DNA of 54,721 bases from Bacteroidales bacterium (GTDB taxonomy: Bacteria; Bacteroidota; Bacteroidia; Bacteroidales; WCHB1-69). How positions within the stretch are numbered: position 1 is the first letter of the stretch; the number at the start of each line of letters is the position of its first letter. The translations under genes and the position numbers were made by a program. Under the pieces are notes generated by a model. That model worked only from the letters and a program-made list of their open reading frames with translations. It ran no database searches and had not been told where the DNA came from. The stretch lies in the NCBI GenBank assembly GCA_024685175.1, contig JAIKWD010000016.1, positions 1 through 54,721 on the forward strand, in the 5' to 3' direction. Shown here piece by piece: positions 1 through 7,700 of the stretch.

Positions 1-62
<62 letters not shown>

Positions 63-525
63 AGTTAATTTCTTTCTTTTTTGTCTGTCCCGACTTCATC
101 GCTTGCGAATCTCAAAAAAATCCTTGAGTATTTGCTACATCTTTCCATTCTTTCAATGAACATTCCCAATCGTCATCTCTCTCTTTTTCTTGCCTTATCG
201 GGTTGCCCCGTTTCCCTCTCAATTGGGACCGCAAAAATACACTTTGAAAGATTACGTTCGCCTCCTCTAACCCACTTTTTTTTAATTTTTTTCTTATCTT
301 ATTGATATTCAATGAGAAAAAATTTTTTTAAAATGCATTTTTTAAGATTTTTGGCCTAAAAAAAGCCATTTTTTGCCCTTTTTTGAGGACTTTTTAGAGG
401 GCGATTTCGGAGCGATTTCGGAGTTTTTTTCCAAATCTTGCAAAAAAATGAATTTTTTTATCCCCGAAAACAAACCTGATTCATGGTACCCTTATATCAA
501 AAAAAGAATCTGGAAAGAGACCGCG
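63..525 (-). promoter_or_regulatory. rRNA operon leader and promoter region, no gene
   Basis: This 463-bp gap holds the upstream region of the leftward rRNA operon. A TATTTTTG -7 box lies on the minus strand at 232-239, followed by GCGGTCCC, giving a leader of about 160 nt. Within the leader, 151-164 reads AATGTTCATTGAAA on the minus strand and resembles the boxA-like antitermination segment of Bacteroidota rRNA leaders. Bases 270-370 are very rich in A and T runs, as expected for upstream activating DNA. At 401-422 an 11-bp direct repeat (GCGATTTCGGA, twice) sits near the end of the neighbouring gene. Short ORFs here overlap the leader and are not convincing. Confidence 0.6.
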
Positions 526-1275
526 TTACTCCGTCACCTCACGCACCAACCGGAAGCCGACATAGTTGAGTCGTTGATACTCGTCGTTGGCCGAGCGAGC
601 CGACACACGACAGACATCCGAGAAACTGGTCATTCCGCCGCCACGACACACCTTCACGCTATGCCACGGATTGCCTTGCGGGTCATACAACGCCTCGCCG
701 AAATAGGCATTGTAGAAGTCAATGCCGTCAAAGCACCATTCGTAAACATTGCCGCTCATATCGTAAATGCCGAGTTCGTTGGGTTTCAACAACCCGACGG
801 GCTGGGGCGAACGACCGCTATTTTTGCGATACCAAGCCACCTCGTTAATGTTGTCCGAGCCGGAAAACCTATACTGCTTGCTTTGGCTTCCCCCACGGGC
901 GGCATATTCCCACTCCGCCTCCGTGGGCACGCGATACTTCTGACCCGTCATCGCACTGAGTCTTAGGGCAAAGTCACGCGCCTCGTACCAGTTTACCCGC
1001 GTCACGGGTAATGAATCACCCTGGACCTTGGAATGGTTGTAGCCCATCACGGCCGTCCACTGGGCCTGCGTCACTTCATATTTGGAAATATAGTAATCCT
1101 TGAGCACCACCTGATGCGTGGGCATCTCGTTCGGTTGGCAATCGCGACGCTGCTCATCGGTACATCCCATCCAGAATTCGCCACCTTTCACGAAGACCCA
1201 ATCAATTTCGGGTACCTGCGCCGTAACCGCCATCAACCCGCATACAAAAACCAAGAAGAGAGAAATCTTTTTCAT
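526..1275 (-). CDS. Secreted SUMF/FGE-fold (formylglycine-generating enzyme-like) protein
   Basis: 249 aa. An N-terminal signal peptide (MKKISLFLVFVCGLM, ending near TAQ) is followed by one sulfatase-modifying-factor domain. Visible family motifs are the F-V-K-G-G-E-F-W-M-G start, RVPTEAEWEYAARGG, YDMSGNVYEWC and a final NYVGFRLVRE. The cysteine pair that true FGE enzymes carry after the GGS motif is not in its usual place: here GGG is followed by MTSFSDV before CRVSARS. Sulfatase activation is therefore doubtful and a structural or binding role in the envelope is more likely. The SUMF fold is also used by the T9SS lipoprotein GldK/PorK, but this protein is shorter and has no lipobox. The ATG at 1275 is preferred over an upstream start at 1320 because it places the signal peptide at the N terminus. 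Confidence 0.85.
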   Translation of the reverse strand: MKKISLFLVFVCGLMAVTAQVPEIDWVFVKGGEFWMGCTDEQRRDCQPNEMPTHQVVLKDYYISKYEVTQAQWTAVMGYNHSKVQGDSLPVTRVNWYEARDFALRLSAMTGQKYRVPTEAEWEYAARGGSQSKQYRFSGSDNINEVAWYRKNSGRSPQPVGLLKPNELGIYDMSGNVYEWCFDGIDFYNAYFGEALYDPQGNPWHSVKVCRGGGMTSFSDVCRVSARSANDEYQRLNYVGFRLVREVTE

Positions 1276-1307
1276 TACTATATATATTATTGTAAAAAAC
1301 CGGACTG

Positions 1308-1315
1308 CAAAGATA
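1308..1315 (-). promoter_or_regulatory. -7 promoter element for the SUMF-domain gene
   Basis: TATCTTTG on the minus strand, followed by CAGTCC, matches the Bacteroidota TAnnTTTG -7 box and lies 33 bp before the ATG at 1275. It diverges from the MATE promoter at 1397-1404. Confidence 0.7.
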
Positions 1316-1348
1316 ATCATTATTCCATGAACCGATAATCCAATGTAC

Positions 1349-1368
1349 AGACGATGTGCACATCGTCT
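1349..1368. repeat. Perfect 20-bp palindrome between divergent promoters
   Basis: AGACGATGTGCACATCGTCT is its own reverse complement with no loop. It lies between the divergent -7 boxes at 1308-1315 and 1397-1404. It could be an operator for a dimeric regulator of either gene, or a copy of a palindromic intergenic repeat. The flanks carry short 7-bp-periodic sequence (1325-1345 and 1375-1388). Confidence 0.8.
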
Positions 1369-1396
1369 ACCGCCATCGGCTATCCGCTAATTTTAC

Positions 1397-1404
1397 TATC
1401 TTTG
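1397..1404 (+). promoter_or_regulatory. -7 promoter element for the MATE transporter
   Basis: TATCTTTG followed by CCGCCC. This TATCTTTGCMGCC form recurs before sufC, serS and the Mrp gene. It lies 20 bp before the TTG start, so the leader is very short. Confidence 0.75.
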
Positions 1405-1423
1405 CCGCCCTAAAAAAAGAACC

Positions 1424-2791
1424 TTGACAAACACGCTGGACAGAACTATCGAATTGGAAACCAAAGGCATAGGCCACTTATTGTGGAAGTATGCCCTGCC
1501 TTCTGTCATCAGCCAGGTGATAGCATCCATATATAATATTGTAGACCGCATTTTCATCGGACACGGTGTCGGGGCGCTGGCCATTGCCGGCTTGGCGATC
1601 ACGATGCCAGTGATGAACATCATCCACGCGTTCGGCTCGCTAATTGGCGTGGGCTCTTCAGCCCGCATGTCCATTGTTTTGGGACAAAAAGACGTGAACT
1701 GGGCCGAGAAAATCCTGGGCAACAGTATGATTTTCACCATCGTACTGGGATTTCTGTTCGTAACGGGCGGCTATTTGTTTATGGACGGCATATTGACCAG
1801 TTTCGGTGCCACGGCAGAGACCATCGCCTATGCTCGGGAGTATATGTACATCGTATTGCCGGGTATGTTCTTCACCACGATGACCTTCAACCTGACGGGC
1901 TTGATTCGGGCTTCAGGCTATCCTTCCAAGTCGATGTTCATTATGGTGGGTGGCGCCATCGTCAATATAGCGTTGGATCCTCTTTTCATCTTCGGCTTGC
2001 ACTGGGGCATTGCCGGCGCGGCCTGGGCCACCACTATCTCGATGTTCCTAACCGCAATAGTCTCGATTGCCCACTTCGTCAACCCCAAGTCGTTCATCCG
2101 CTTCCGGAAGCACGGCTGGCAGCCTAAGGGCTACATCTTCCGCAACATCACGCTTATTGGTATGAGCCCGTTCCTGATGAACGTGGCCGCTGCCGGCGTG
2201 GTGGCGTTGCTCAACCAGCAGTTGCTACGCTACGGCGGCGACCTGGCCGTGGGTGCGTACGGCGTGGTCAACACTTACGGGAACCTCTTGGTAATGCTCA
2301 TCATCGGCATCTGCCAAGGTATGCAGCCCATCGCCGGCTATAACTACGGCGCCGGGCACCCCGACCGGCTGAAGCACGTCTATCTGCTGACAATGCGGAC
2401 CTGCGTGATCATCGGTCTGGCAGGCAGCGTCTTGTCGCTGCTCTTCCCCACCGCCTTGGTCAAGGTGTTTACCACCGACACCGACCTGCTCAACATAGGA
2501 CGCGTGGCCATCCAATTCTTGATGGTGATGTTCCCGCTCATCGGATTCACCATCGTCAATTCCAACTTCTTCCAATCCATCGACAAGCCCTGGATCGCCA
2601 TCGTGACAAGTCTTTCCAGACAAGTCTTGTTCTTGTTGCCGTTGAGTTTTCTGGTCCCCTTGCTCTTCGTCCGTCTCGGCCACAACGGCCTGACCGGCAT
2701 CTGGGCCGCCTGCACCATCTCCGACATCATCGGCGCCATGCTGGCCGCCGCACTACTCTACTCGCAGAGGAAGGTGTTTAGAAAACAATGA
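1424..2791 (+). CDS. MATE family multidrug/toxin efflux transporter
   Basis: 455 aa, close to the usual MATE length, with about 12 hydrophobic segments and no signal peptide. The N-terminal half (LLWKYALPSVISQVIASIYNIVDRIF) and the repeat-related region near residue 240 (ITLIGMSPFLMNVAAAGVV) show the two-bundle arrangement of the family. GICQGMQPIAGYNYGAG is a typical MATE loop. The family exports cationic drugs or metabolites in exchange for Na+ or H+; the substrate cannot be told from sequence. The start is a TTG, the first in-frame initiator after the promoter, giving MTNTLDRTIELETKGI. A GC-rich hairpin (2796-2812) follows the stop. Confidence 0.93.
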   Translation: MTNTLDRTIELETKGIGHLLWKYALPSVISQVIASIYNIVDRIFIGHGVGALAIAGLAITMPVMNIIHAFGSLIGVGSSARMSIVLGQKDVNWAEKILGNSMIFTIVLGFLFVTGGYLFMDGILTSFGATAETIAYAREYMYIVLPGMFFTTMTFNLTGLIRASGYPSKSMFIMVGGAIVNIALDPLFIFGLHWGIAGAAWATTISMFLTAIVSIAHFVNPKSFIRFRKHGWQPKGYIFRNITLIGMSPFLMNVAAAGVVALLNQQLLRYGGDLAVGAYGVVNTYGNLLVMLIIGICQGMQPIAGYNYGAGHPDRLKHVYLLTMRTCVIIGLAGSVLSLLFPTALVKVFTTDTDLLNIGRVAIQFLMVMFPLIGFTIVNSNFFQSIDKPWIAIVTSLSRQVLFLLPLSFLVPLLFVRLGHNGLTGIWAACTISDIIGAMLAAALLYSQRKVFRKQ

Positions 2792-2795
2792 TCCA

Positions 2796-2812
2796 CCGCC
2801 GCAAAGCGGCGG
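2796..2812. other. GC-rich hairpin after the MATE gene
   Basis: CCGCCGCAAAGCGGCGG forms a 7-bp stem with a 3-nt AAA loop just after the MATE stop codon. No U-tract follows, so it is not a classic terminator; it may protect a 3' end or be incidental. Confidence 0.5.
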
Positions 2813-2814
2813 AA

Positions 2815-2849
2815 ATTCAAGATTCAAAATCCAAGATTCAAAATCCATA
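2815..2849. repeat. Heptamer tandem array (ATTCAAG/ATCCAAA family) before the M42 peptidase
   Basis: Five consecutive 7-bp units: ATTCAAG, ATTCAAA, ATCCAAG, ATTCAAA, ATCCATA. The ATG of the next gene starts on the last base of the array. The same family reappears at the 3' end of that gene (3895-3915). Confidence 0.85.
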
Positions 2850-3919
2850 TGACCAACAAACAATTTCTTACCAAGCTGCTCGAGACGCCGTCCGTTTCGG
2901 GTTATGAGGAGGTGGCGGGACAATTGTTCCTCGACTATCTCAAGAGTGCCGCTTACAAGACCGACATTGACGTGCTCAACAACTCTTATGCCTTTGTAGG
3001 CAATCCCAAGGCCAAAACCACGGTGATGGTGGAGGCGCACATCGACGAGATCGGCTTCCAGGTACTGTACATCAACGACGACGGATACCTCTACATCCGC
3101 AAAAACGGTGGCATCGACCTCTGTTGCGTGCCCGGCAGTAAAGTGGAGATATTGGCTTCTGACGGCACGGTGGTGCCCGGCGTCATCGGCAAGAAGCCCA
3201 TCCACCTCATCCCTGCCGACGACCGCAAGAAGGCACCAGACCTCGACAAGCTATGGGTGGACACCGGTCTCACCCCCGAAGAGGTCAAGAAACATATTAG
3301 CGTGGGCGACCCTGTCTGCTTCGCCCCGGGCGTCAGTTTCCTCGGACCGCACAAGGTCTCGTCCAAAGGTCTGGACGACAAGATCGGCGTCTACATCGTG
3401 GCCGAGGCGATGCGTAAACTGGGCAAGGTAAAACTCGAGAACGTCAACGTATGCGGCGTGGCCTCCTCGCAGGAGGAAGTAGGTTGTCGCGGCGCCGTCG
3501 TGGGCAGCGCCAACCTCGACCCCGACTACTCCATCAGTCTGGACGTGACCTTCGCCACCGACGTACCCGACTGTCCCAAGCAGAAGCACGGTGACATCAC
3601 CTTGGGCAAGGGTATCGTCATCACCCGCCATCTGGACAGTCATCGCAAATTCTCGCAACTGGCCCAAATGGTGGCCAAGAAGCACAAGATCGCCCATCAG
3701 ATGTCGGCCAACGACTCCGCCACGGGCGGCACCAACGCCTCCAAGATCCAACTCTCCAACAAGGGCGTGCGCTCGCTGTTGCTCAGCATCCCCAACCGCT
3801 ATATGCACACCACCGCCGAGGTGTGCGATATGCGCGATGTAGAGGCTGGCATTGACCTCATCGTGGCCATCGTCGAAAATCTTGAAAAAACAGCATCCAA
3901 AGTTCAAGATTCAAAGTGA
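2849..3919 (+). CDS. M42 family metallopeptidase (glutamyl aminopeptidase/endoglucanase-like)
   Basis: 356 aa, normal for M42 di-metal aminopeptidases, which form large cytosolic tetrahedral complexes and trim short peptides. Metal and catalytic motifs are visible: EAHIDEIGF (metal His and Asp), GLDDKIG (bridging Asp), SSQEEVGCRGA (catalytic Glu pair), SLDVTFATD and MHTTAEVCDMRDVE (final metal His). No signal peptide. The last eight residues (ASKVQDSK) and the TGA stop are encoded by a 7-bp tandem repeat (ATCCAAA GTTCAAG ATTCAAA), so the native C terminus has probably been rewritten by the repeat. The same heptamer family precedes the start codon. Confidence 0.94.
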   Translation: MTNKQFLTKLLETPSVSGYEEVAGQLFLDYLKSAAYKTDIDVLNNSYAFVGNPKAKTTVMVEAHIDEIGFQVLYINDDGYLYIRKNGGIDLCCVPGSKVEILASDGTVVPGVIGKKPIHLIPADDRKKAPDLDKLWVDTGLTPEEVKKHISVGDPVCFAPGVSFLGPHKVSSKGLDDKIGVYIVAEAMRKLGKVKLENVNVCGVASSQEEVGCRGAVVGSANLDPDYSISLDVTFATDVPDCPKQKHGDITLGKGIVITRHLDSHRKFSQLAQMVAKKHKIAHQMSANDSATGGTNASKIQLSNKGVRSLLLSIPNRYMHTTAEVCDMRDVEAGIDLIVAIVENLEKTASKVQDSK

Positions 3920-3951
3920 CGGTTACCCGCCGACGGCTATCAGCTATCTGC
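3895..3951. repeat. Heptamer repeats spanning the M42 stop codon and the sufC upstream region
   Basis: 3895-3915 is ATCCAAA GTTCAAG ATTCAAA, covering the end of the M42 coding sequence. It is followed in the same register by GTGACGG, GGTTACC, a degenerate unit, then GGCTATC and AGCTATC (3935-3948) and TGC. Two repeat families (ATTCAAR and GCTATCN) thus adjoin just upstream of the sufC promoter. Confidence 0.75.
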
Positions 3952-3959
3952 TTTTTTCT

Positions 3960-3967
3960 TATCTTTG
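3960..3967 (+). promoter_or_regulatory. -7 promoter element for sufCD
   Basis: TATCTTTG followed by CAGCCC, 22 bp before the sufC ATG. It indicates that sufC starts its own transcription unit rather than continuing from the M42 gene. Confidence 0.75.
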
Positions 3968-3988
3968 CAGCCCTTTAATTGATTTATT

Positions 3989-4753
3989 ATGCTAAAAATA
4001 GAAAACTTACACGTATCTATCAAAGGTAGAGAGATTTTGAGCGGTGTGAACCTTGACATCCAAGCGGGCGAGGTGCATGCCATCATGGGGCCCAACGGCA
4101 CTGGCAAGAGCACTCTGGCATCGGTTATCGCCGGCAAAGAGGGCTATGAGGTGACCGAAGGCAGCATTATCTACAAAGGCAAAAATCTCCTTGACCTGTC
4201 CATCGAAGACCGCGCTCGCGAAGGTATCTTCATCGGATTCCAATATCCCGTGGAAATTCCAGGCGTGAGCATCGCCAACTTCATGCGCACTGCCCTTAAT
4301 GAGATACGGCAATATCGCGGCCTAGACCCCCTTAATGGCGCCCAATTCCTGAAATTGATGAACGAAAAGAAGAAAGTGGTGGAACTGACTGAGAAACTCA
4401 GCAACCGCTCCGTTAACGAGGGATTCTCCGGTGGCGAGAAAAAACGCAACGAAATCTTCCAGATGGCTATGCTCGAACCCACTCTCGCCATCCTCGACGA
4501 GACGGATTCCGGCCTTGACATCGACGCCCTGCGCATCGTGGCCAACGGGGTTAACCAACTCAAGACCCCCGACAACGCAACCATTGTCATCACCCACTAC
4601 CAACGCTTGCTCGACTATATCGTACCCGATGTGGTGCACGTGCTTTTCGACGGCAAAATCGTCAAGTCAGGACCCAAAGAGCTGGCCCTTGAGCTCGAAG
4701 AACGTGGTTACGATTGGATCAAAGAAGAATATGAACATAGTAAACTCAGCTAA
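3989..4753 (+). CDS. sufC: Fe-S cluster assembly ATPase SufC
   Basis: 254 aa, full length. SufC is the ABC-type ATPase of the SufBCD scaffold that builds Fe-S clusters in the cytosol. Walker A is GPNGTGKST (residues 34-42), the Q-loop region is FIGFQYPVEIPGV, the signature is GFSGGEKKRNE and Walker B runs into LAILDETDSGLD, the DETDSGLD form being characteristic of SufC. The TAA stop is immediately followed by the sufD ATG (no gap), so the pair is translationally linked. sufB, normally next to sufC, is not found anywhere in the window. Confidence 0.97.
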   Translation: MLKIENLHVSIKGREILSGVNLDIQAGEVHAIMGPNGTGKSTLASVIAGKEGYEVTEGSIIYKGKNLLDLSIEDRAREGIFIGFQYPVEIPGVSIANFMRTALNEIRQYRGLDPLNGAQFLKLMNEKKKVVELTEKLSNRSVNEGFSGGEKKRNEIFQMAMLEPTLAILDETDSGLDIDALRIVANGVNQLKTPDNATIVITHYQRLLDYIVPDVVHVLFDGKIVKSGPKELALELEERGYDWIKEEYEHSKLS

Positions 4754-5989
4754 ATGAAGTCTCTCGAAGAATATACGCTGCAGCTGAAGAACTACCACTT
4801 ACAGGCTTATCCCGATCCCTACAAACCTGTAGAGGAGTATTTCACCTGCCAGGTAAGCAATATGGGATCTATTATGTTGCCTTTGTTGAATGGCTGGTAT
4901 GTTCATGAGGGCGAGAATCTTACCACTTATCCCAATGGCGTGTTGGCAGGGAGCTTGAAAGCAGCCCTGGATCAACATCCCAACTTGGTGAAACCGTATC
5001 TTTTTTCAAAGAATGAAGATAAAGACGAACTGGTCATCACCAACGAAAATAACTTCACGGATGGCATCTTTATTTATGTTCCTGACAATGTAAAGGTGGA
5101 GAAGCCCTTCCAGATTGTTTCTCTCATCAATTCCCGCGAAGACCTTCTCGTGCAGAACAGAAATGTCATCCACGTGGGTCGCAATTCAGAACTCTCTGTT
5201 ATTCAATGTGATGATTCCACAAGGTATGGCAAGACTTTCATCAATGTAGTCACCGACGTCACTCTGGATGAAAACGCACGGTTGCAATACTACAAGACTG
5301 AGAACAAAGAAGCTGAATCAGTGTTGCTCAACCACATTCGCGTAAATCAAGATGCCGGGTCCTTTTTCCATTCCAACGCCATCACTTTTAATGCGGGTTA
5401 TGTATGCAACAACATCTTGGTAAACCTAAACAAGCCATTCGCGGAGGCACAATTGTATGGATTGTATCTCGTGGACAAAAACCAACAATGCAACAACCGC
5501 ATAAAAATCAGCCACAATAGTCCTGATTGTAAAAGCTATCAGCTTTACAAGGGCATTATGGACGACGAGGCAGAGGCTGCCTTCCACGGTCACGTGGTCG
5601 TGCAACCCGACGCCCAGCGCACCAACGCTTACCAAACCAACCGTAACATCTTGCTTACCGACAAGGCCAAGATCAACACCAAACCATACTTGGAAATCTA
5701 CGCCGACGACGTGCAATGCAGCCATGGCGCCACCGTGGGCCAATTGGATGACGAAGCATTATACTATTTGCGTTCTCGAGGCATTGGTGAACGTAGCGCT
5801 CGTAAATTGTTGATGTTTGCCTTCGCCAACGAGATTTGTCACCATGTAGAGATACAGGCTTTCAAGGACCGCCTTAGCGACATGGTACAACGCCGTCTTA
5901 ACGGAGAACTTACCATCTGCGACCAGTGTATGCTACACAATTCAGACCAGAGTGGGTTGATTTTCCCCATAGACCCTTCTAAACTATAA
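4754..5989 (+). CDS. sufD: Fe-S cluster assembly protein SufD
   Basis: 411 aa. The C-terminal two thirds is the SufBD beta-helix core: the run from NVIHVGRNSELSVIQ through FHGHVVVQPDAQRTNAYQTN and KINTKPYLEIYADDVQCSHGATVGQLD is the conserved family signature. SARKLLMFAFANEI follows in the C-terminal helical part, then a CDQC motif near the end. Length and N terminus fit SufD rather than SufB, which is about 480 aa. It would form a heterodimer with SufB, bound by SufC. It starts directly at the sufC stop. Confidence 0.95.
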   Translation: MKSLEEYTLQLKNYHLQAYPDPYKPVEEYFTCQVSNMGSIMLPLLNGWYVHEGENLTTYPNGVLAGSLKAALDQHPNLVKPYLFSKNEDKDELVITNENNFTDGIFIYVPDNVKVEKPFQIVSLINSREDLLVQNRNVIHVGRNSELSVIQCDDSTRYGKTFINVVTDVTLDENARLQYYKTENKEAESVLLNHIRVNQDAGSFFHSNAITFNAGYVCNNILVNLNKPFAEAQLYGLYLVDKNQQCNNRIKISHNSPDCKSYQLYKGIMDDEAEAAFHGHVVVQPDAQRTNAYQTNRNILLTDKAKINTKPYLEIYADDVQCSHGATVGQLDDEALYYLRSRGIGERSARKLLMFAFANEICHHVEIQAFKDRLSDMVQRRLNGELTICDQCMLHNSDQSGLIFPIDPSKL

Positions 5990-6007
5990 TTTATTTGTTT
6001 CTGCCCG

Positions 6008-6478
6008 ATGAAAATCAAGTTGATATGGATCGGCAAGAGCGATGGCGATATTTTCGATGCTGCCATTAAGGATTATACCAAAAAGCTATCTTTCTACACG
6101 GTATATGAGCCTATAGCCATTCCATATTTGAAAAACACCAAGTCGCTTTCACAAGACGAGCAAAAGAAACGCGAGGGAGAACTTATCTTGAAGAGACTCG
6201 AGCCTGGCGACCATGTGGTATTGCTAGACGAGCGGGGCAAGGAATACACCTCTGCCAAGTTAGCGCAGCAAATCCAGCAACATGCAAACAGTGGATTGAA
6301 GGCCTTGGTGTTTGTAATCGGCGGAGCCTATGGCTTTTCTAAAGCAGTGTATGCGCGAGGCAATTCCAAGATGGCTCTCTCGCAGCTCACCTTTCCGCAC
6401 ATCATGACGCGGCTGATTTTCGCCGAACAGCTTTATCGCGCTTTCACCATCTTGCACGGCGAGCCTTATCATCATTGA
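6008..6478 (+). CDS. rlmH: 23S rRNA pseudouridine-1915 N3-methyltransferase RlmH
   Basis: 156 aa, the usual size of this SPOUT methyltransferase, which methylates pseudouridine 1915 in helix 69 of 23S rRNA. Key features are KIKLIWIGK at the N terminus, VVLLDERGKEYTS, the SAM-binding knot segment VFVIGGAYGFS, and the C terminus LSQLTFPHIMTRLIFAEQLYRAFTILHGEPYHH, which is nearly diagnostic. It follows sufD by 18 bp and overlaps the likely leader of the next gene, so it probably belongs to the sufCD transcript. Confidence 0.98.
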   Translation: MKIKLIWIGKSDGDIFDAAIKDYTKKLSFYTVYEPIAIPYLKNTKSLSQDEQKKREGELILKRLEPGDHVVLLDERGKEYTSAKLAQQIQQHANSGLKALVFVIGGAYGFSKAVYARGNSKMALSQLTFPHIMTRLIFAEQLYRAFTILHGEPYHH

Positions 6479-6495
6479 TTCTTGAAGCACACAAT

Positions 6496-7626
6496 ATGAA
6501 AGCATTGGATTACATAGAAACCCGTCACAAGCTCCACGAACTGGCCGAGCCATCAGGTGAAGAGTGCAAAACGCAAGCGTTTATATTGGACACATTGCAA
6601 GCTTTTAAGCCCACCAAGGTACACACTTTCGAGGAGACCAAGAGCATTGTGGCTGTCTATGATTTCGGAAGTAGCCCTGTAACTTTGGTGCGCGGCGACT
6701 TCGATGCAGTTCGCGTACCCGAGACGCTTGAGCTATCCTATGCTTCCCAAACACTTGGCGTGGCCCACAAGTGCGGCCATGACGGACACACCACCATTTT
6801 GCTTGGTTTAGCAGAACAGCTTCACCTTCATCCTCTCGAAAAAGGGACCGTTCTCCTGCTCTTCCAAGCCGCCGAGGAGACGGGCGCCGGAGCACAACAA
6901 CTCCTCGACACAAAAATCCTGGACAGATACCACCCCAACAAAGCTTTCGCCTTGCACAACATCCCTGGCGAACCCATAGGTACGGTACTGTGCAAAACGG
7001 AAAGCTTCACCTGTGCGGTGGTGAGCTGCGACATTGAGTTGCACGGTCGCACCTCCCATGCAGCCGAGCCCCTCAAGGCCATTTCCCCTTACCCAACAGC
7101 CAAAACCATTACAGATAAAGTGTTAGCCCTCAACCACTATAACATGATGCAAGCGGACTATTGTCTGGCCACTCTGGTGGAGTTCCGTGTGGGTGAGCAG
7201 GCCTACGGCGTAACTGCCGGACATGGCGTGTTGCGGTTCACGCTCCGCGCCAAAGACGATCAGGTACTGCAACAAGCCAAAGACGCCGTTTGTAAGATCG
7301 TGGAGGACGCCGTGGCCGTGTGCGATGGGTTAACCTCACAGGTCTCCTGGAAGGAGTATTTTGCCGCCTCCAAAAACCATCCCGATGCCGTAGCACAAGT
7401 GCAAGCCGCAGCCAGCAACAACGGCTTGCCCTACAAACAACTGGAACTTCCTTTTTCCTGGGGAGAGGATTTCGGACTATTCACTCAACATTACGACGGC
7501 GCTCTGCTTGGACTTGGCTCTGGTGAGCAACAACCGCCTCTGCACCACCAACTTTTCAACTTTCCCGACGAATTGGTGCCTATTGGAGTTCGGCTTTTTT
7601 ACCAAATATTGGAAAGCCAACAATAA
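6496..7626 (+). CDS. M20 family amidohydrolase/metallopeptidase
   Basis: 376 aa cytosolic metal-dependent hydrolase of the N-acyl-amino-acid amidohydrolase group. Metal-site motifs are HKCGHDGHT, QAAEETGAGA (catalytic Glu pair) and FALHNIPGEPIGTV; the dimerisation domain includes the HGRTSHAAEP region, and the second domain ends with a metal-site GEDFGLF and LGLGSGEQQPPLHH. The exact substrate (indole-3-acetyl, hippurate or N-acetyl amino acids) is not predictable. The ATG at 6496 is chosen; an in-frame TTG at 6475 would overlap rlmH. It lies 17 bp after rlmH, same strand. Confidence 0.9.
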   Translation: MKALDYIETRHKLHELAEPSGEECKTQAFILDTLQAFKPTKVHTFEETKSIVAVYDFGSSPVTLVRGDFDAVRVPETLELSYASQTLGVAHKCGHDGHTTILLGLAEQLHLHPLEKGTVLLLFQAAEETGAGAQQLLDTKILDRYHPNKAFALHNIPGEPIGTVLCKTESFTCAVVSCDIELHGRTSHAAEPLKAISPYPTAKTITDKVLALNHYNMMQADYCLATLVEFRVGEQAYGVTAGHGVLRFTLRAKDDQVLQQAKDAVCKIVEDAVAVCDGLTSQVSWKEYFAASKNHPDAVAQVQAAASNNGLPYKQLELPFSWGEDFGLFTQHYDGALLGLGSGEQQPPLHHQLFNFPDELVPIGVRLFYQILESQQ

Positions 7627-7668
7627 AAGTAGCTGTCGAAAGAGATACCTGCCCGCTACATTTTTTTG

Positions 7669-7676
7669 TATCTTTG
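7669..7676 (+). promoter_or_regulatory. -7 promoter element for serS
   Basis: TATCTTTG followed by CAGCC, 24 bp before the serS ATG. A short inverted repeat, GTAGC (7629-7633) with GCTAC (7655-7659), lies just upstream. Confidence 0.75.
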
Positions 7677-7700
7677 CAGCCTTATAAATATTTCGACAAT

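Noticed and set aside
112-312. 66-residue minus-strand ORF beside the 16S gene
   Set aside because: It lies in the rRNA leader and promoter region, has no homologue I recognise, and its frame is explained by A/T-rich sequence.
373-966. 197-residue plus-strand ORF opposite the SUMF gene
   Set aside because: It is antisense to a clear SUMF-domain gene with conserved motifs and a signal peptide; the ORF is a shadow.
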